Assembly: GCA_025943965.1 (NCBI GenBank)
Contig: JAPCWD010000002.1
Span: 62,001-126,000, forward strand
Origin: Synergistaceae bacterium DZ-S4
Lineage (GTDB): Bacteria > Synergistota > Synergistia > Synergistales > Synergistaceae
DNA: 64,000 bases
Reading direction: 5' to 3'
In this document: positions 1 through 8,923 of the stretch, one piece after another
How positions within the stretch are numbered: position 1 is the stretch's first letter
Layout: every line of letters begins with the position of its first letter
The notes under the pieces: generated by a model
What the model saw: only the letters and a program-made list of their open reading frames with translations
The model's database searches: none
What the model was told of the DNA's origin: nothing
Translations under genes and position numbers: made by a program

Positions 1-1224
1 AGAGTAAATTGCCCACTTTTCCGGAGTCATCCCCTCAGGCTTTATGGGAATAGGATGAATATTTCCGTCGCCGATGTGGGCAATTATTCCCATTTCTAGG
101 CCCCATTCCCGACCCGCGGCGTCTATCCTCCTGAGCATTTCCGGTACGGCGGAGAGAGGGACCATCAGGTCTCCTGAACTGCATGCGTGGGGATCTTTGG
201 CCCTCATGCCCTCAAGGCCGTTCTGCCTGACGTTCCACATTGCCGCGGAATCTGTCCTGCTCTCTGCCACAAAAACTTCGAAAGCCCCGCAGGACAAACA
301 GATCTTGCCGACTGCTTCATAGCTCTCTTCAAGCTGTTCTTCGTTGTCGCCCTCGATCTGTATGATAAGATACCCCTCGCTCCTCTCCTGTTCAGGCAGC
401 CTGCAGCCTAGGTATTCTGTCGTGTATCTTACAAGGTTCCTGTCCATGAACTCACAGGAAATGATTTTTTTCCCTGAACTGATCACCTTGGAAACGCTTT
501 CGACCAGTTTTTCGATATCGGGGTAACATGCGAGGAGATTGACCGTCTTTCCCGGTTTGGGTTCGAGGTTCACGATCAGCTTTGTGACGATGGCAAGCGT
601 ACCCTCGCTTCCTATCAGAAGCTGAAGGATGTTGTATCCCCAGGAATCTTTCCTGTATCGGCCTCCCAGCTCCATTATCTCCCCCGACGGAAGGACGGCC
701 TCGGCTCCCAAGATGTGCCTCCTGGTGCTGCCGTATCTTACGACCTTTCCTCCGCCGGCGTTAGTTGCAAAATTGCCCCCTATGAAACTGGTCTCGGTAC
801 TCATTGGGTATCCGGCGTACAGAAAGCCCTTCTCTGCCGCCGCCCTGCAGAGATCGTTTGTGACGACCCCCGGTTCTACGACTGCAACCCTGTTGACGGG
901 GTCTATCTCAAGTATCGCGTTCATCCTTTCAAGAGAGAGGACTATTCCTCCTGCCAGTGGAACAGCCCCTCCGTTCAGGCCGCTCCCGGCTCCCCTCGGA
1001 GTAACAGGTATCCTGTAATGTGAGGCGATCTTCATCACTGCGCTGACCTGTCCCGTGTTATCAGGACGGACTACAGCCTCCGGCATGTGTCCCCATATCC
1101 TGCCTGCCTGATCCCACGAATAATTTTCCAGAAGATCCCTGTCGTCAGTTATGATTCCTCCTGTACCGAGGACGGATGCGAGTTCGCTGATCATTTTCTC
1201 CGTCAGTCTGCCGTAGGTATCCAT
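1..1224 (-). CDS. glcD: FAD-linked 2-hydroxyacid oxidase/dehydrogenase, GlcD type (3' end outside window)
   Basis: Flavoprotein of the FAD-binding-4 / FAD-oxidase-C family, which oxidises 2-hydroxyacids such as lactate or glycolate. The reading frame is open from an ATG at 1224 to the window edge, so 408 residues are visible and roughly the last 50 of the usual ~460 are missing. The FAD-pyrophosphate signature PRGAGSGLNGG lies near residues 76-86 and the C-terminal catalytic motif HIGDGNIHP near 383-391. It starts 2 nt after the etfA stop, so it is the third gene of an etfB-etfA-glcD operon. That arrangement is known from Etf-linked lactate dehydrogenases of anaerobes, where the Etf carries electrons to or from the dehydrogenase. 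The family call is firm; the substrate is inferred. Confidence 0.9.
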   Translation of the reverse strand, partial: MDTYGRLTEKMISELASVLGTGGIITDDRDLLENYSWDQAGRIWGHMPEAVVRPDNTGQVSAVMKIASHYRIPVTPRGAGSGLNGGAVPLAGGIVLSLERMNAILEIDPVNRVAVVEPGVVTNDLCRAAAEKGFLYAGYPMSTETSFIGGNFATNAGGGKVVRYGSTRRHILGAEAVLPSGEIMELGGRYRKDSWGYNILQLLIGSEGTLAIVTKLIVNLEPKPGKTVNLLACYPDIEKLVESVSKVISSGKKIISCEFMDRNLVRYTTEYLGCRLPEQERSEGYLIIQIEGDNEEQLEESYEAVGKICLSCGAFEVFVAESRTDSAAMWNVRQNGLEGMRAKDPHACSSGDLMVPLSAVPEMLRRIDAAGREWGLEMGIIAHIGDGNIHPIPIKPEGMTPEKWAIYS

Positions 1225-1226
1225 CT

Positions 1227-2228
1227 CTAGCTCTGCCTTTTCTTCAGGGAATCTATAAGGGCATCAAGGACCTCCGTTGCGTCGCCCTGAATGCTCAGGT
1301 CCGCCACTCTGAAGATCGGTGCCTCGGGATCATGGTTGACTGCTATTATCGTTTCCGCACCTGACATTCCGGCAATATGCTGGACTGCACCGGATATCCC
1401 AAAGGCCAGGTATATCCTTGGAGTGACAGATTTGCCGCTGAGTCCTACCTGGGCAGAATAGGGCGCCCAGCCCAGATCGACCGCCATGCGTGAAGCTCCG
1501 ACGGTCCCTCCCAGGAGTCTTGCAAGTTTCTCAAGCTTTGCAAAATTTTTCGCGTTTTTCATGCCCTTGCCGCCGGAGATGATTATCTCCGCTTCCTGAA
1601 TTGGCAGTCCTACAGATGTTTCGGGCGTGAACCCGAGGAATTTCAGCGCAGATCCGAGCAGATCCTGAGAGGGGGATATTCTTATCAGCTCGCCTTTACG
1701 CGACCTGTCGGGTTCAAGGGGTCTTTTAGATTTTGGTCTCACTGTACACATCTGGGGATCCCGTCCCTTTGTCTTTATGTCAGCCATGACGTTGCCACCG
1801 ATGGCGGGTCTTGTCTGGATCAGTCTGCCGGATCCGGGGTCTATCGAAAGTTCAGTGCAGTCCGCCGTAAGTCCGCAGCCGATCCTGGCGCTGAGCATCG
1901 GCATGACTGTCCTGCCCCTTGTCGTAGCCGAGGCGATCAGTATGGAGGGGCTGTATCTGCCGGTCAGATCTTCAAGTATGCTTACCTGCGCATCGCAGAG
2001 AAAATTTTCAAACGACGGGTCGTCGACTATGTAGACCTTGTCCGCCCCTGCCGTGATAAGTTCTTCTGCCCTCGAAGATACTCCGCATCCCACCAGGATG
2101 CTTGCGAGAGGGGCGCACATAGAATCTGCGAGCTCCCTTCCCCAGGCAAGAAGTTCCTTTGAGACCGGATGTATAACTCTTCCTCTGACTTCTGCCAGTG
2201 TCCAGACTTCATTTTTTGTGCCGTTCAT
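1227..2228 (-). CDS. etfA: electron transfer flavoprotein alpha subunit
   Basis: FAD-carrying subunit of a soluble Etf heterodimer. The N-terminal part is the variable alpha/beta domain. The C-terminal third (about residues 200-310) is the conserved FAD domain, with the segments GGTVGASRMAVD, YSAQVGLSGKSV, GISGAVQHIAGM and IIAVNHDPEAPIF. I place the start at the ATG at 2228, which overlaps the etfB stop as ATGA and has a GGAG about 8 nt upstream. An in-frame TTG at 2246 would add six residues but is less likely. No N-terminal ferredoxin domain is present, unlike some bifurcating lactate dehydrogenase Etf alpha subunits. Confidence 0.95.
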   Translation of the reverse strand: MNGTKNEVWTLAEVRGRVIHPVSKELLAWGRELADSMCAPLASILVGCGVSSRAEELITAGADKVYIVDDPSFENFLCDAQVSILEDLTGRYSPSILIASATTRGRTVMPMLSARIGCGLTADCTELSIDPGSGRLIQTRPAIGGNVMADIKTKGRDPQMCTVRPKSKRPLEPDRSRKGELIRISPSQDLLGSALKFLGFTPETSVGLPIQEAEIIISGGKGMKNAKNFAKLEKLARLLGGTVGASRMAVDLGWAPYSAQVGLSGKSVTPRIYLAFGISGAVQHIAGMSGAETIIAVNHDPEAPIFRVADLSIQGDATEVLDALIDSLKKRQS

Positions 2229-3037
2229 CTTGCCGTCTCCAGACAATTTTTCTCTTCAAGGAGATCCACTATAGCTTTGACAGCGTCCTTCGTACCGGCC
2301 GATGATGATATCTTTCTTCCCTCTCTTGTCATCTGAGGGTATGTAACATTGATGACCCAAGTCGCAGAACCCTTCAGGCCCGTCGAATCCTCGTCAAGGC
2401 CCAAGTCATCCGCATTTATCACGTGGATCTCCGTCTTTTTGGCGCGAAGCTTGCCTCCAAGAGTGCAAAGCCGGGGAATGTTCATCTCCTTCACAGGCAT
2501 GACCATTGCGGGTATCGGGGCTTCAAGTTTCTCATGCCCGCCTTCTACAGACCTTGTAACTTTTATATGCCCTTGATCCAGTTCATCAATGGAGCTCACA
2601 TAAGTTAAGGCCGGCATGCGGAGAAATTCTGCGACAGCCGGCCCGACCTGTCCGGTCTCTCCGTCCGTCGCCCTTTCGCCAGCAAGTATCAGATCAAAGG
2701 GGCCCAGTTTTTCAAGCGCTTTCGCCAATGTCCTTGATGTTGCGAGAGTATCAGATCCGCCGAACCTTTTGTCCGAGATAAGGACGCCATTGTCACAGCC
2801 CATAGAAACAGCATAGGCCGCGGCTTTTTTTGCCTGCGGGGGACCCATGGTCACAGCTGTTATCTCTGTGGTGCCTTCCGGCATGCACTCACTGATCCTG
2901 ACAGCCGCCTCGACTGCGTGCAGATCCAGCGGATTGAGTTCGGCCTCTACTCCTTCGCGGACCATCGTTCCGGTTTTTTCATCTATTTTGACATTGTCGG
3001 CTGCCGGCACCTGTTTGACCAGTACTGCTATCCTCAA
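2225..3037 (-). CDS. etfB: electron transfer flavoprotein beta subunit
   Basis: Partner of EtfA; binds AMP or, in bifurcating types, a second FAD. The 270-residue product begins IAVLVKQVPAADNVKID, typical of EtfB, and holds the family segments LNPLDLHAVEAAVRI, GERATDGETGQVGPAVAEFL and VMPVKEMNIPRL. The start codon is TTG at 3037, supported by a strong AGGAGG about 7 nt upstream; no ATG or GTG fits. First gene of the etfB-etfA-glcD operon, with a near-consensus promoter at 3105-3133. The DG(E)TGQVGP stretch is the nucleotide-binding loop of the family. Whether this Etf bifurcates cannot be read safely from sequence alone. Confidence 0.95.
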   Translation of the reverse strand: MRIAVLVKQVPAADNVKIDEKTGTMVREGVEAELNPLDLHAVEAAVRISECMPEGTTEITAVTMGPPQAKKAAAYAVSMGCDNGVLISDKRFGGSDTLATSRTLAKALEKLGPFDLILAGERATDGETGQVGPAVAEFLRMPALTYVSSIDELDQGHIKVTRSVEGGHEKLEAPIPAMVMPVKEMNIPRLCTLGGKLRAKKTEIHVINADDLGLDEDSTGLKGSATWVINVTYPQMTREGRKISSSAGTKDAVKAIVDLLEEKNCLETAR

Positions 3038-3104
3038 AGTTATTCCTCCTGCCTGACTTTCAAAGCTGCTGTAAGGGATCGCATCAAGTATAAAGCGATT
3101 CGTT

Positions 3105-3133
3105 ATTATAAACTATCAAAAATATTTTTCCAA
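3105..3133 (-). promoter_or_regulatory. sigma70-type promoter for etfB-etfA-glcD
   Basis: On the minus strand TTGGAA (3133-3128) is followed after exactly 17 nt by a perfect TATAAT (3110-3105). The predicted start is near 3098, leaving a leader of about 60 nt before the TTG start of etfB. Confidence 0.75.
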
Positions 3134-3156
3134 ATTATCAATATTCAGGTTACAAT
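3128..3156 (+). promoter_or_regulatory. possible divergent promoter for the transketolase operon
   Basis: On the plus strand TTCCAA (3128-3133), a 17-nt spacer and TACAAT (3151-3156) form a plausible promoter. Its -35 hexamer is the same six base pairs used, on the other strand, by the etfB promoter. The -35 match is weak. Confidence 0.4.
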
Positions 3157-3211
3157 TGTCCTGTCTGTGTTTTAACCAATTTCCCTGTTTATTGAGAGGA
3201 GTTATCAAGAA

Positions 3212-5146
3212 ATGGATCCGACAACAGAAATGAGAAACTTCAAAGCTGCTAAGATCACCCCGGAAATGACATCTGAACTTAAGGAAAGGGCGCGTAAAGG
3301 AAGAGTATGGTCGGTAATAGCGACCTCGGCCGCAAAGAGCGGACATCCCGGCGGAGCGCTTTCTTCAATGGACATATACATGACGCTTCTTGCCTCTGCC
3401 GATGTCACACCGAATAAGTCAGACTGCATGGAACGCGACAGGATAGTAATAAGCCACGGTCACACATCTGCAGGATTTTACTCGGCGCTTGCCGCATACG
3501 GATTTTTCAAGCCGGAAGAGATGTATTCAAATTTCAGACGTACCTGCAGCCCTTTCCAGGGGCATGTTGAGAGGGATGTCCCCGGAGTTGACTGGGGGAC
3601 AGGCAACCTGGGACAGGGTCTTGCGGCGGGAGTCGGTTTCGCGCTTGCGGCCAGGGCCCGCGGATCAAACTCCAGGACATGGGTCGTGATGGGCGACGGG
3701 GAGCAGGTAAAGGGGCAGGTGGCCGAAGCCAGAAGGATCGCCGCGAAGGAAAAGCTGAGCAGCCTGACGGTACTTGTCGACTGGAATGACATACAGATCA
3801 GCGGACGCATTGAGGAAGTTATGCCCGTGAACATCCCGGATCTCTGGAAGGCCGACGGATGGCATGTCATTGAGTGCGACGGACACTCATACTCACAGAT
3901 ATATGACGCGATGAGACGCGCTGCCGCACATGAGGGATGCTTCGTCATACTCTGCAGGACAGTCATGGGAAAAGGTGTCTCATTCATGCAGAACATTCCG
4001 GATTACCACGGCAAGGCGGCCTCAGGCGAAGATCTTGCTACGGCACTCCGTGAACTCGGCGCAGATATGGAGATGTTCGAGAAGGCGCTCGAGATCAGAA
4101 AGGGAGATCTTCCCAAAGGACGCAAGGCGGAGGTGTGCATACCGGACTTGGATACGGGGACTCCTCTGACATATACGAAAGACGACAAAAAGGACAACAG
4201 GGGCGCATTCGGAAAAGCCCTGGCCCAGGTAGGCGAACTCAATTACAAAAAAGAGGGGCGTACTCCGATAATAGTCTTTGACTGCGACCTGGCGGGATCT
4301 GTTAAAGTTGACGGTTTTGCAAAGGCATGTCCCGATAATTTCATACAGGCAGGCATCCAGGAACACTCGACGGCGACAGTTGCGGGAGCGGCATCTGCGG
4401 CCGGAGTCGTTTCCCTGTGGGCGGGTTTCGGCGTTTTCGGCGCAGATGAAGTCTACAACCAGCAGAGGCTGAACGACATCAACAAGGCATCGGCAAAAAC
4501 TGTCCTCACCCACACTGGGCTCGATGTCGGCGAAGACGGGATGACCCACCAGTGCATTGATTACGTCGGCCTCTTCCGCAACACTTTTGGATGGAAGGTC
4601 ATTGTCCCTGCGGATCCCAACCAGACGGACAGGGCCACAAGATGGATGCTGAAGGAACCCGGCAATGTCTGTATGGCAATGGGCAGGAGCGTACTCCCCG
4701 TCCTTCTGAAAGAGGACGGTACACCATTCTACGGAGAAGGCTATACTTTCACATATGGCGATGTAGATGTTCTGAGAGAGGGGAAGGATGCGGCAATACT
4801 TTCAATGGGACATTTCGCCGGCCGTGCGCTGGCAGCGCATGATCTTCTTGCGGCGGAAGGGATCAGCGTGAAAGTCCTTCACTGTGCTTCTCCCCTTGGA
4901 ATGGATGCAGGGAAACTCTTCGACCTTGTCGGAGATATGCCTCTTATCACCTGCGAAGACCATCATGTCAACACCGGAATAGGATCCATAGCGGCAATGA
5001 TGGCAGCCCGTGCAGGCAAGGCTCTCACGATGGTAAATCTTGGCGTGACCCACTATGGGTGCTCAGGCCCCGGCAATGAGGTGATGGCGGAGATGAAACT
5101 CTCTCCGAAGGACATATCCGAAGCTGTAAAAGGATCGCTGAAATAG
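3212..5146 (+). CDS. tkt: transketolase
   Basis: Thiamine-diphosphate enzyme of the non-oxidative pentose phosphate pathway, moving two-carbon units between sugar phosphates. The 644 residues hold both halves that are split into two genes in many anaerobes. The N-terminal half has SGHPGGALSSMD (about residue 43), the SHGHTSAGFYSAL segment and the ThDP/Mg motif GDGEQVKGQVAEARR (about 159). The C-terminal half has IQEHSTATVAGAASAAG (about 381), carrying the catalytic glutamate, and a C-terminal domain ending near HYGCSGPGNEVM. GAGAGGAG precedes the ATG. Directly abuts trmI. In an amino-acid fermenter it would mainly supply pentoses and erythrose-4-phosphate. Relatives include DXP synthase, but length and motifs fit transketolase. 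Confidence 0.93.
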   Translation: MDPTTEMRNFKAAKITPEMTSELKERARKGRVWSVIATSAAKSGHPGGALSSMDIYMTLLASADVTPNKSDCMERDRIVISHGHTSAGFYSALAAYGFFKPEEMYSNFRRTCSPFQGHVERDVPGVDWGTGNLGQGLAAGVGFALAARARGSNSRTWVVMGDGEQVKGQVAEARRIAAKEKLSSLTVLVDWNDIQISGRIEEVMPVNIPDLWKADGWHVIECDGHSYSQIYDAMRRAAAHEGCFVILCRTVMGKGVSFMQNIPDYHGKAASGEDLATALRELGADMEMFEKALEIRKGDLPKGRKAEVCIPDLDTGTPLTYTKDDKKDNRGAFGKALAQVGELNYKKEGRTPIIVFDCDLAGSVKVDGFAKACPDNFIQAGIQEHSTATVAGAASAAGVVSLWAGFGVFGADEVYNQQRLNDINKASAKTVLTHTGLDVGEDGMTHQCIDYVGLFRNTFGWKVIVPADPNQTDRATRWMLKEPGNVCMAMGRSVLPVLLKEDGTPFYGEGYTFTYGDVDVLREGKDAAILSMGHFAGRALAAHDLLAAEGISVKVLHCASPLGMDAGKLFDLVGDMPLITCEDHHVNTGIGSIAAMMAARAGKALTMVNLGVTHYGCSGPGNEVMAEMKLSPKDISEAVKGSLK

Positions 5147-5998
5147 ATGATACAGGCGGGAGATCTGGTATTTATCTGGAACCCTAAAAAAGGGGACAAT
5201 TTCCTCATAAAAGTGACTCCGGGGATGTCGCAGGGGACACATTTTGGGCAGATCAAACACACAGAGCTTATGGAACGCGAGTACGGCGAGGGGATCGTTA
5301 CTCCCAAAAGAGAGGTATATTACCTGCTGAGGCCTACCCTTGCCGGATACACGAGGAGAATCAAGAGGCAGACCCAGATCGTCTTTCCGAAAGACGCCGG
5401 GTTTATACTCCAGCACCTGAACATCTTTCCTGGCTGTACGGTCGTTGAGTGCGGTACAGGCTCGGGAAGCCTCTGCTGTACTTTCGCCCACTTCGTGGGT
5501 GACGAAGGCAAGGTATGCACCTATGACCGGAGAGAGGAATTTTCGGCGCTTGCAAAGAAGAACGCCGAAAAATGGGGAGTTGCCCACCGGATCGAGTTCA
5601 ACGTAAGGTCCCTCGATGATGGCTTCAAGGAGAGGAATGCAAACGCGGTATTCCTCGATGTTCCGACTCCATGGGAGTACATAGACAAGGCATATGAGGC
5701 GCTTGCGCCGGGGAACCACCTCGGGATACTTGTGCCGACAACGAACCAGGTCTCAGATACCATTGTCAGGCTCAATGAATTCGGATTTGCCGACATTCAG
5801 GTAGTCGAACTCATGCTGCGCTACTATAAGACCGAACCGAACCGCATAAGGCCGGAAGATGTCATGATCGGACACACCGGCTATCTGATATTTGCGGTCA
5901 AGACCCTCCCATTGAGGGAAGAGGTCACTGCAGACACAGAAAATGACGAGGCTGAAGCCGATCCCGAAGCCGAAGGAACCGAGGAGGATCAGAAATAA
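5147..5998 (+). CDS. trmI: tRNA (adenine-58-N1)-methyltransferase TrmI
   Basis: SAM-dependent enzyme that makes m1A58 in the T-loop of tRNA, stabilising the tRNA. The N-terminal region is the small beta domain of TrmI. The Rossmann core starts with VVECGTGSGSL (about residue 98-108), the SAM-binding motif I, and includes FLDVPTPWEYI and the EVMxGHTGYL-like end segment VMIGHTGYLIFAVKTLP. The last ~25 residues form a strongly acidic tail (repeated Glu/Asp/Ala) not needed in the family, so probably a lineage extension. The ATG follows the transketolase stop with no gap, implying translational coupling. Confidence 0.93.
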   Translation: MIQAGDLVFIWNPKKGDNFLIKVTPGMSQGTHFGQIKHTELMEREYGEGIVTPKREVYYLLRPTLAGYTRRIKRQTQIVFPKDAGFILQHLNIFPGCTVVECGTGSGSLCCTFAHFVGDEGKVCTYDRREEFSALAKKNAEKWGVAHRIEFNVRSLDDGFKERNANAVFLDVPTPWEYIDKAYEALAPGNHLGILVPTTNQVSDTIVRLNEFGFADIQVVELMLRYYKTEPNRIRPEDVMIGHTGYLIFAVKTLPLREEVTADTENDEAEADPEAEGTEEDQK

Positions 5999-6018
5999 AC
6001 AGCGTTCTGACCTGCCGG

Positions 6019-6567
6019 ATGGATGAAAACAAGAAACTGATCCTCCATATATGCTGTGCTCCGGATGCCACCGTTCCTGGTGAAGAGCTTCTGAAAGAGG
6101 GGTATCGGACAATTGGGTTTTTCTATGGCAGCAACATACACCCGGAGGAAGAGTTCATCAAAAGGGCAGATGCTGTCAGATCTCTCTGCCGCATAAAAGG
6201 GATGGACTGCCACATTATGGGATATGATCCGCAAACGTGGATCTCACTTACAGAAGGATTTGCTTCAGAGCCGGAGGGTGGCAAAAGATGCCCTCTCTGC
6301 TTTGAACTCCAGCTGGGGGCAGCAGCCAGATACGCCGTGAAGATTGAAGCAGGCTGCCTGACGACCACACTTACAATAAGTCCTCATAAGGATCCGCAAG
6401 TTATAAATAAAATTGGCGAAAAGGTTGCATCTGAGCATGGTCTGCAATGGATCCACAGGGTTTGGCGAAAAAATGATGGGTTCAAACGCTCGGTAGAGGA
6501 AAGCAAATTGCTGGGACTTTACAGACAGGATCACTGCGGATGTATCTATTCGATCAGGAACAGGTGA
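6019..6567 (+). CDS. queH: epoxyqueuosine reductase QueH
   Basis: Last enzyme of queuosine synthesis, reducing epoxyqueuosine to queuosine in tRNA; the non-B12 alternative to QueG. The 182 residues show the iron-sulfur motif HICCAPD at the N-terminus, GGKRCPLCFELQL in the middle and the C-terminal block LYRQDHCGCIYS typical of QueH (formerly DUF208). The segment TTTLTISPHKD also fits the family. It lies 20 nt after trmI, so two tRNA modification genes are neighbours and probably cotranscribed. Confidence 0.93.
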   Translation: MDENKKLILHICCAPDATVPGEELLKEGYRTIGFFYGSNIHPEEEFIKRADAVRSLCRIKGMDCHIMGYDPQTWISLTEGFASEPEGGKRCPLCFELQLGAAARYAVKIEAGCLTTTLTISPHKDPQVINKIGEKVASEHGLQWIHRVWRKNDGFKRSVEESKLLGLYRQDHCGCIYSIRNR

Positions 6568-6573
6568 GCGGCT

Positions 6574-7566
6574 GTGGACGAAATTAAAAAACTCCCATCA
6601 GGGAAACTTTCTCCGAAGGCTCTTGAACGCAACGTTCTGCGCTATGTCGGGGCAGAGAGAAAGGAACTTCTCATAGGCCCGGCAGTTGGTGAGGACGCAG
6701 CGGTCATAGAATGGCCAAGAGGAAAGTATCTGGTCTTTTCATCCGACCCGATCGTCGGAGCTGAAAAAGGCGCTGGAAGGCTGCTTGTCCGGATCAACTC
6801 CAATGATATCGCATCAAAGGGAGGAGACCCGGCATATCTTGCAGTTACGCTCATCCTTCCTCCTTCATGGGGAGAGGAGGGGGCGGCACGTATAATGAAA
6901 GAGATACATGAGGAATGCCTCGCCCAGGGGATCGCTGTCGCCGGAGGCCATACGGAATTCAACGACAGATACGAGAGACCGGTCATTATGGGAGCCTTAA
7001 TAGGAACAGCAGACAGGGTGCTTAGAGCCGGCGACCTCCGTCCGGGAGATGCCCTTATCGCCACTAAGCATATAGGAATAGAGGGGATGTCAATACTTGC
7101 CTCGGACAAGCCTGAGCTTCTGAAACACTTCATGTCGGAGTCCGAGACAGAAGAACTTCTATCCTGGGCTGAAAAGACTTCTGTGCTTGAAGAGTCAAAA
7201 GCCTTGAGAGAAATAGCGAAGTTCATGCACGATCCGACAGAGGGCGGCTTCATGGGAGGAGTCGGGGAGATATCCTCGCTTAGCGGACTTCAGGCTGAGA
7301 TAGACTACTCTTCCGTGCCTGTCCATCCCCTGACAAAAAGAGCCGCGGAGAAGCTTGGATTCGACCCCCTGCGGCTGATAGCTTCCGGCAGCCTTCTCGC
7401 TGCCGTGCCTGAAGACAGGACGGCGGAGGCACTGGAGCAACTTGCAAAGACAGGCATTGAGGCAGCTGTAGTCGGCTCAATGGGAGATAGGTTGGTGAAG
7501 CCTGTTCCTGAACCGTCCGAAGAGTTGTGGAGACTTCTCAAGATGGAAGGACCTGAGTATGAGTAA
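6574..7566 (+). CDS. HypE-like AIR synthase family protein
   Basis: Member of the PurM/HypE/ThiL/SelD superfamily, ATP-binding enzymes that activate carboxamides or similar groups. Visible family traits are GPAVGEDAAVIEW near the N-terminus, NSNDIASKGGDPAYLAVT, the glycine-rich IAVAGGHTEF and the C-terminal DPTEGGFMGGVGEIS. HypE, the hydrogenase maturation protein, needs a C-terminal cysteine for carbamoyl transfer. This protein ends in Gly-Pro-Glu-Tyr-Glu without it, and no hyp or hydrogenase gene is nearby. It is therefore a HypE-like protein of unknown substrate. The start is GTG at 6574, 6 nt after queH. Its 3' end overlaps the next gene by 8 nt. Confidence 0.8.
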   Translation: MDEIKKLPSGKLSPKALERNVLRYVGAERKELLIGPAVGEDAAVIEWPRGKYLVFSSDPIVGAEKGAGRLLVRINSNDIASKGGDPAYLAVTLILPPSWGEEGAARIMKEIHEECLAQGIAVAGGHTEFNDRYERPVIMGALIGTADRVLRAGDLRPGDALIATKHIGIEGMSILASDKPELLKHFMSESETEELLSWAEKTSVLEESKALREIAKFMHDPTEGGFMGGVGEISSLSGLQAEIDYSSVPVHPLTKRAAEKLGFDPLRLIASGSLLAAVPEDRTAEALEQLAKTGIEAAVVGSMGDRLVKPVPEPSEELWRLLKMEGPEYE

Positions 7567-8650
7567 AGGCTATATAGTAAAGAGAGCTGAAAGGCTCAGG
7601 AAAGAGATGGCAAAAACCGGTACGGATGCCTTTGTCGTCATCACGGATGAGGGCTTCAACTGGGAGACCCTATACTACCTGAGCGGTTTCAGGGGAACAT
7701 CAGGTGCGCTGGTGATATACAAGGATTCTGCGGAGCTCATACTTGACGGCAGGTACAGGGAACAGGGAGAGACCCAGTCGCCCCATCCGGTCCTTGCCCA
7801 AAAGAACAGCCTGACAGACGATGTTATTGGGAGCATATCCGCTCACGGAGCACAAAAGATCCTTTGCGAAGCATCAAAGACATCCCACGCCACATGGGAA
7901 AAGCTATCTTCAGCAAAAACGACCAGGTGGAGCGACGCGACCCACATCATATCCGAACTTAGACGCTCAAAGGACGGGCACGAGGCAGAATGTATCATGA
8001 AAGCCGGAGAGATAGCAGCAGAGGCCTTTTTGCTTACCCTTGAAAGCGTAATGCCCGGAATGACAGAGAAAGAGTTTGAGGCACTGCTCAATTTCCACAT
8101 AAACAAATTTGGAGGCGAGACCGGATTCGACATGATAGTCGCATCAGGAAAAAGAAGCTCAATGCCTCACGGAAGGGCCACCGGAAAGAAAATGGCAGAT
8201 GGCGAATGGGTAACTGTCGATTTTGGAGTGAGGTACATGGGGTACTTCTGTGACATAACAAGGAATTTTTCTTTGGGTGAACCAGATCAGCGCGCTGTAC
8301 ATTATCATGACATCCTGTTCAGTGCCCACGAGGCCGCAGCCAAGGCTCTCTCTCCGGGGGCCGCGGGAACGGATGTATATAAGACGGCTTTCGATGTCAT
8401 AGAATCCGTGGGACTTGGCAGATACTTTACTCATGGACTGGGGCACGGTCTTGGGATCGAGATCCATGAGCCGCCTTATCTTTCCTCTAAATATTCATAC
8501 GAACTGAAACCGGGAGATGTGGTCACTGTAGAACCCGGGATATATATTCAAGGCTGGGGAGGATTGAGATTGGAAGACAATTATCTTATAATTGACAGAG
8601 GAGCAAAGAGGCTTACAGAAAAACTTGATCAGTCTTTCTACCGTATTTGA
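7559..8650 (+). CDS. M24 family Xaa-Pro aminopeptidase
   Basis: Metal-dependent cytosolic peptidase that removes N-terminal residues before proline. An N-terminal creatinase-like domain (residues 1-130, ending near ILDGRYREQG) precedes the pita-bread catalytic domain. The five metal ligands are visible: Asp in TVDFGVRY, Asp in CDITRNF, His in HGLGHGLGIEIHE, Glu in VTVEPGIY and Glu in GGLRLEDNYLI. Length 363 matches short prokaryotic prolidases and Xaa-Pro aminopeptidases. It begins inside the end of the HypE-like gene. With PepA at 34139 it fits a peptide-degrading lifestyle. Confidence 0.92.
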   Translation: MSKGYIVKRAERLRKEMAKTGTDAFVVITDEGFNWETLYYLSGFRGTSGALVIYKDSAELILDGRYREQGETQSPHPVLAQKNSLTDDVIGSISAHGAQKILCEASKTSHATWEKLSSAKTTRWSDATHIISELRRSKDGHEAECIMKAGEIAAEAFLLTLESVMPGMTEKEFEALLNFHINKFGGETGFDMIVASGKRSSMPHGRATGKKMADGEWVTVDFGVRYMGYFCDITRNFSLGEPDQRAVHYHDILFSAHEAAAKALSPGAAGTDVYKTAFDVIESVGLGRYFTHGLGHGLGIEIHEPPYLSSKYSYELKPGDVVTVEPGIYIQGWGGLRLEDNYLIIDRGAKRLTEKLDQSFYRI

Positions 8651-8729
8651 AAAACAATGTTAAAATGATAATGATTTCAGTATTAGTGGCCATTGGCAAA
8701 GGCCCAACCTAAAAGGAGGACTATGGACT

Positions 8730-8888
8730 ATGAAAAAGTATTTGTGCACCGTTTGCGGTTATGTTTATGATCCGGAAGCAGGAGATCCTGATGCAGGAGT
8801 CGCCCCTGGAACGCCATTTGAGGAGATCCCTGATGACTGGGCCTGCCCTGTATGCGGTGTAGGCAAGGATATGTTCGAAGCTCAATAA
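8730..8888 (+). CDS. rubredoxin
   Basis: A 52-residue one-electron carrier with an Fe(Cys)4 site. The ligands are Cys6 and Cys9 ([11 protein letters not shown]) and Cys39 and Cys42 ([15 protein letters not shown]), the exact rubredoxin pattern; length is also standard. AGGAGG ends about 10 nt before the ATG at 8730. An upstream ATG at 8724 is in another frame. In anaerobes rubredoxin feeds electrons to superoxide reductase, rubrerythrin or flavo-diiron proteins; none of these partners lies next to it here. Confidence 0.97.
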   Translation: MKKYLCTVCGYVYDPEAGDPDAGVAPGTPFEEIPDDWACPVCGVGKDMFEAQ

Positions 8889-8923
8889 CTGCAGGTCAAG
8901 TCAACAAAGGCATCGGCCATTAT

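Noticed and set aside
6574..7566. Annotation as hydrogenase maturation factor HypE
   Set aside because: Missing C-terminal cysteine and no hyp or hydrogenase genes nearby.
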